Assembly (NCBI GenBank): GCA_031264605.1
Contig: JAISDQ010000189.1
Location: 1-7,109, forward strand
DNA from: Synergistaceae bacterium
GTDB lineage: Bacteria; Synergistota; Synergistia; Synergistales; Synergistaceae
DNA: 7,109 nt
Reading direction: 5' to 3'
This document shows, piece by piece, positions 6,846-7,109 of the stretch; position 1 is the stretch's first letter; every line of letters begins with the position of its first letter. Position numbers and translations under genes: made by a program. Under the pieces are notes generated by a model. The model saw only the letters and a list, made by a program, of their open reading frames with translations, did no database searches and was not told the DNA's origin.

Positions 6846-7052
6846 ATGGAAAAAGTTATTATAAAAGTGGACGGCATGTCGTGCGAGCACTGCGTGAAGG
6901 CGGTGACCGAAGCGGCGGGGGGATTGCCGGGCGTCGGGGACGTCGTGGTATCTCTCGACGCGGGCACGGCGGAAGTTGAGTACGATCCAGCCAAGGTATC
7001 GCTCGACGCCATAAAGGCGGCGATAGAAGACCAGGGGTATGACGCGGCCTGA
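6846..7052 (+). CDS. copZ: CopZ-like copper chaperone (HMA domain)
   Basis: A 68-residue protein made of a single heavy-metal-associated domain, the usual length for a copper chaperone. The metal-binding motif GMSCEHC has cysteines C13 and C16, and M11 takes its usual place in the loop. The C-terminal AIEDQGYDA is almost the same as the end of Bacillus CopZ and includes the tyrosine (Y66) near the metal site. Such proteins carry Cu(I) in the cytoplasm to a P-type ATPase or a copper-sensing repressor. The ATG at 6846 is chosen for its ribosome binding site and because homology begins there. A response regulator starts 11 bp downstream, so the two are probably cotranscribed. Copper is the likely metal from the motif, but the gene could be a related HMA carrier, since no ATPase gene is visible in the window. 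Confidence 0.88.
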   Translation: MEKVIIKVDGMSCEHCVKAVTEAAGGLPGVGDVVVSLDAGTAEVEYDPAKVSLDAIKAAIEDQGYDAA

Positions 7053-7063
7053 GGGGCAAGCCC

Positions 7064-7109
7064 GTGCCTGACGGGGCTTCGATCCTCATAGTTGAGGACG
7101 AGGCCAAGA
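7064..7109 (+). CDS. Response regulator, receiver domain start (3' partial)
   Basis: Only 15 complete codons are present, from a GTG start at 7064 to the right edge. The translation contains ASILIVEDEAK, which is the first strand and acidic pair (E-D) of a receiver domain, in the style of OmpR-family regulators. GAGGGG at 7051-7056 lies 7 bases before the GTG and supports this start. It follows the copZ-like stop by 11 bp, which suggests a shared transcript and a role in a metal response. The output domain lies outside the window, so the OmpR assignment and the metal link are inferences. Confidence 0.7.
   Translation, partial: MPDGASILIVEDEAK

Overview
The window is a dense block of bacterial signal-transduction genes in GC-rich coding DNA, followed by the start of a metal-handling locus. 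Strong AGGAGG-type ribosome binding sites, a DegS/DegU-type two-component pair and a Bacillus-like CopZ chaperone suggest a Firmicutes-like or Synergistota-type bacterium. That placement is an inference from gene style and is not certain. No rRNA, tRNA, CRISPR array, insertion sequence or phage gene is visible.

Layout. Bases 1-1796 (+) hold a DegS-like cytoplasmic histidine kinase, cut by the left edge, and its overlapping DegU-like LuxR-type response regulator. They converge, across 34 bp, on a three-gene minus-strand operon that reads right to left. It starts with a response regulator carrying an HD-GYP domain, predicted to hydrolyse cyclic-di-GMP (6594-5485). Next is a stand-alone FIST-domain sensor protein (5488-4331), then a soluble hybrid histidine kinase with PAS, HisKA, HATPase, receiver and HPt domains (4323-1831). 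The three genes are packed with a 4-bp ATGA overlap and a 7-bp gap. A 251-bp intergenic region (6595-6845) is AT-rich toward the right and holds a consensus -10 box for the minus-strand operon, several dyads and a probable extended -10 promoter for the plus strand. To its right are a 68-residue CopZ-like copper chaperone (6846-7052) and the first codons of another response regulator (7064 onward, cut by the right edge).

How the genes may work together. The FIST protein probably senses a cytoplasmic ligand and controls the hybrid kinase. The kinase would pass phosphate through its own receiver and HPt domains to the receiver of the HD-GYP protein, and so change cyclic-di-GMP levels. This arrangement strongly resembles the NosP/NahK nitric-oxide systems of Proteobacteria, in which a FIST protein is encoded beside a hybrid kinase that affects cyclic-di-GMP. 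The ligand in this organism cannot be read from sequence. The DegS/DegU pair would act separately on transcription. The CopZ gene and the following regulator look like the beginning of a copper or other metal response operon.
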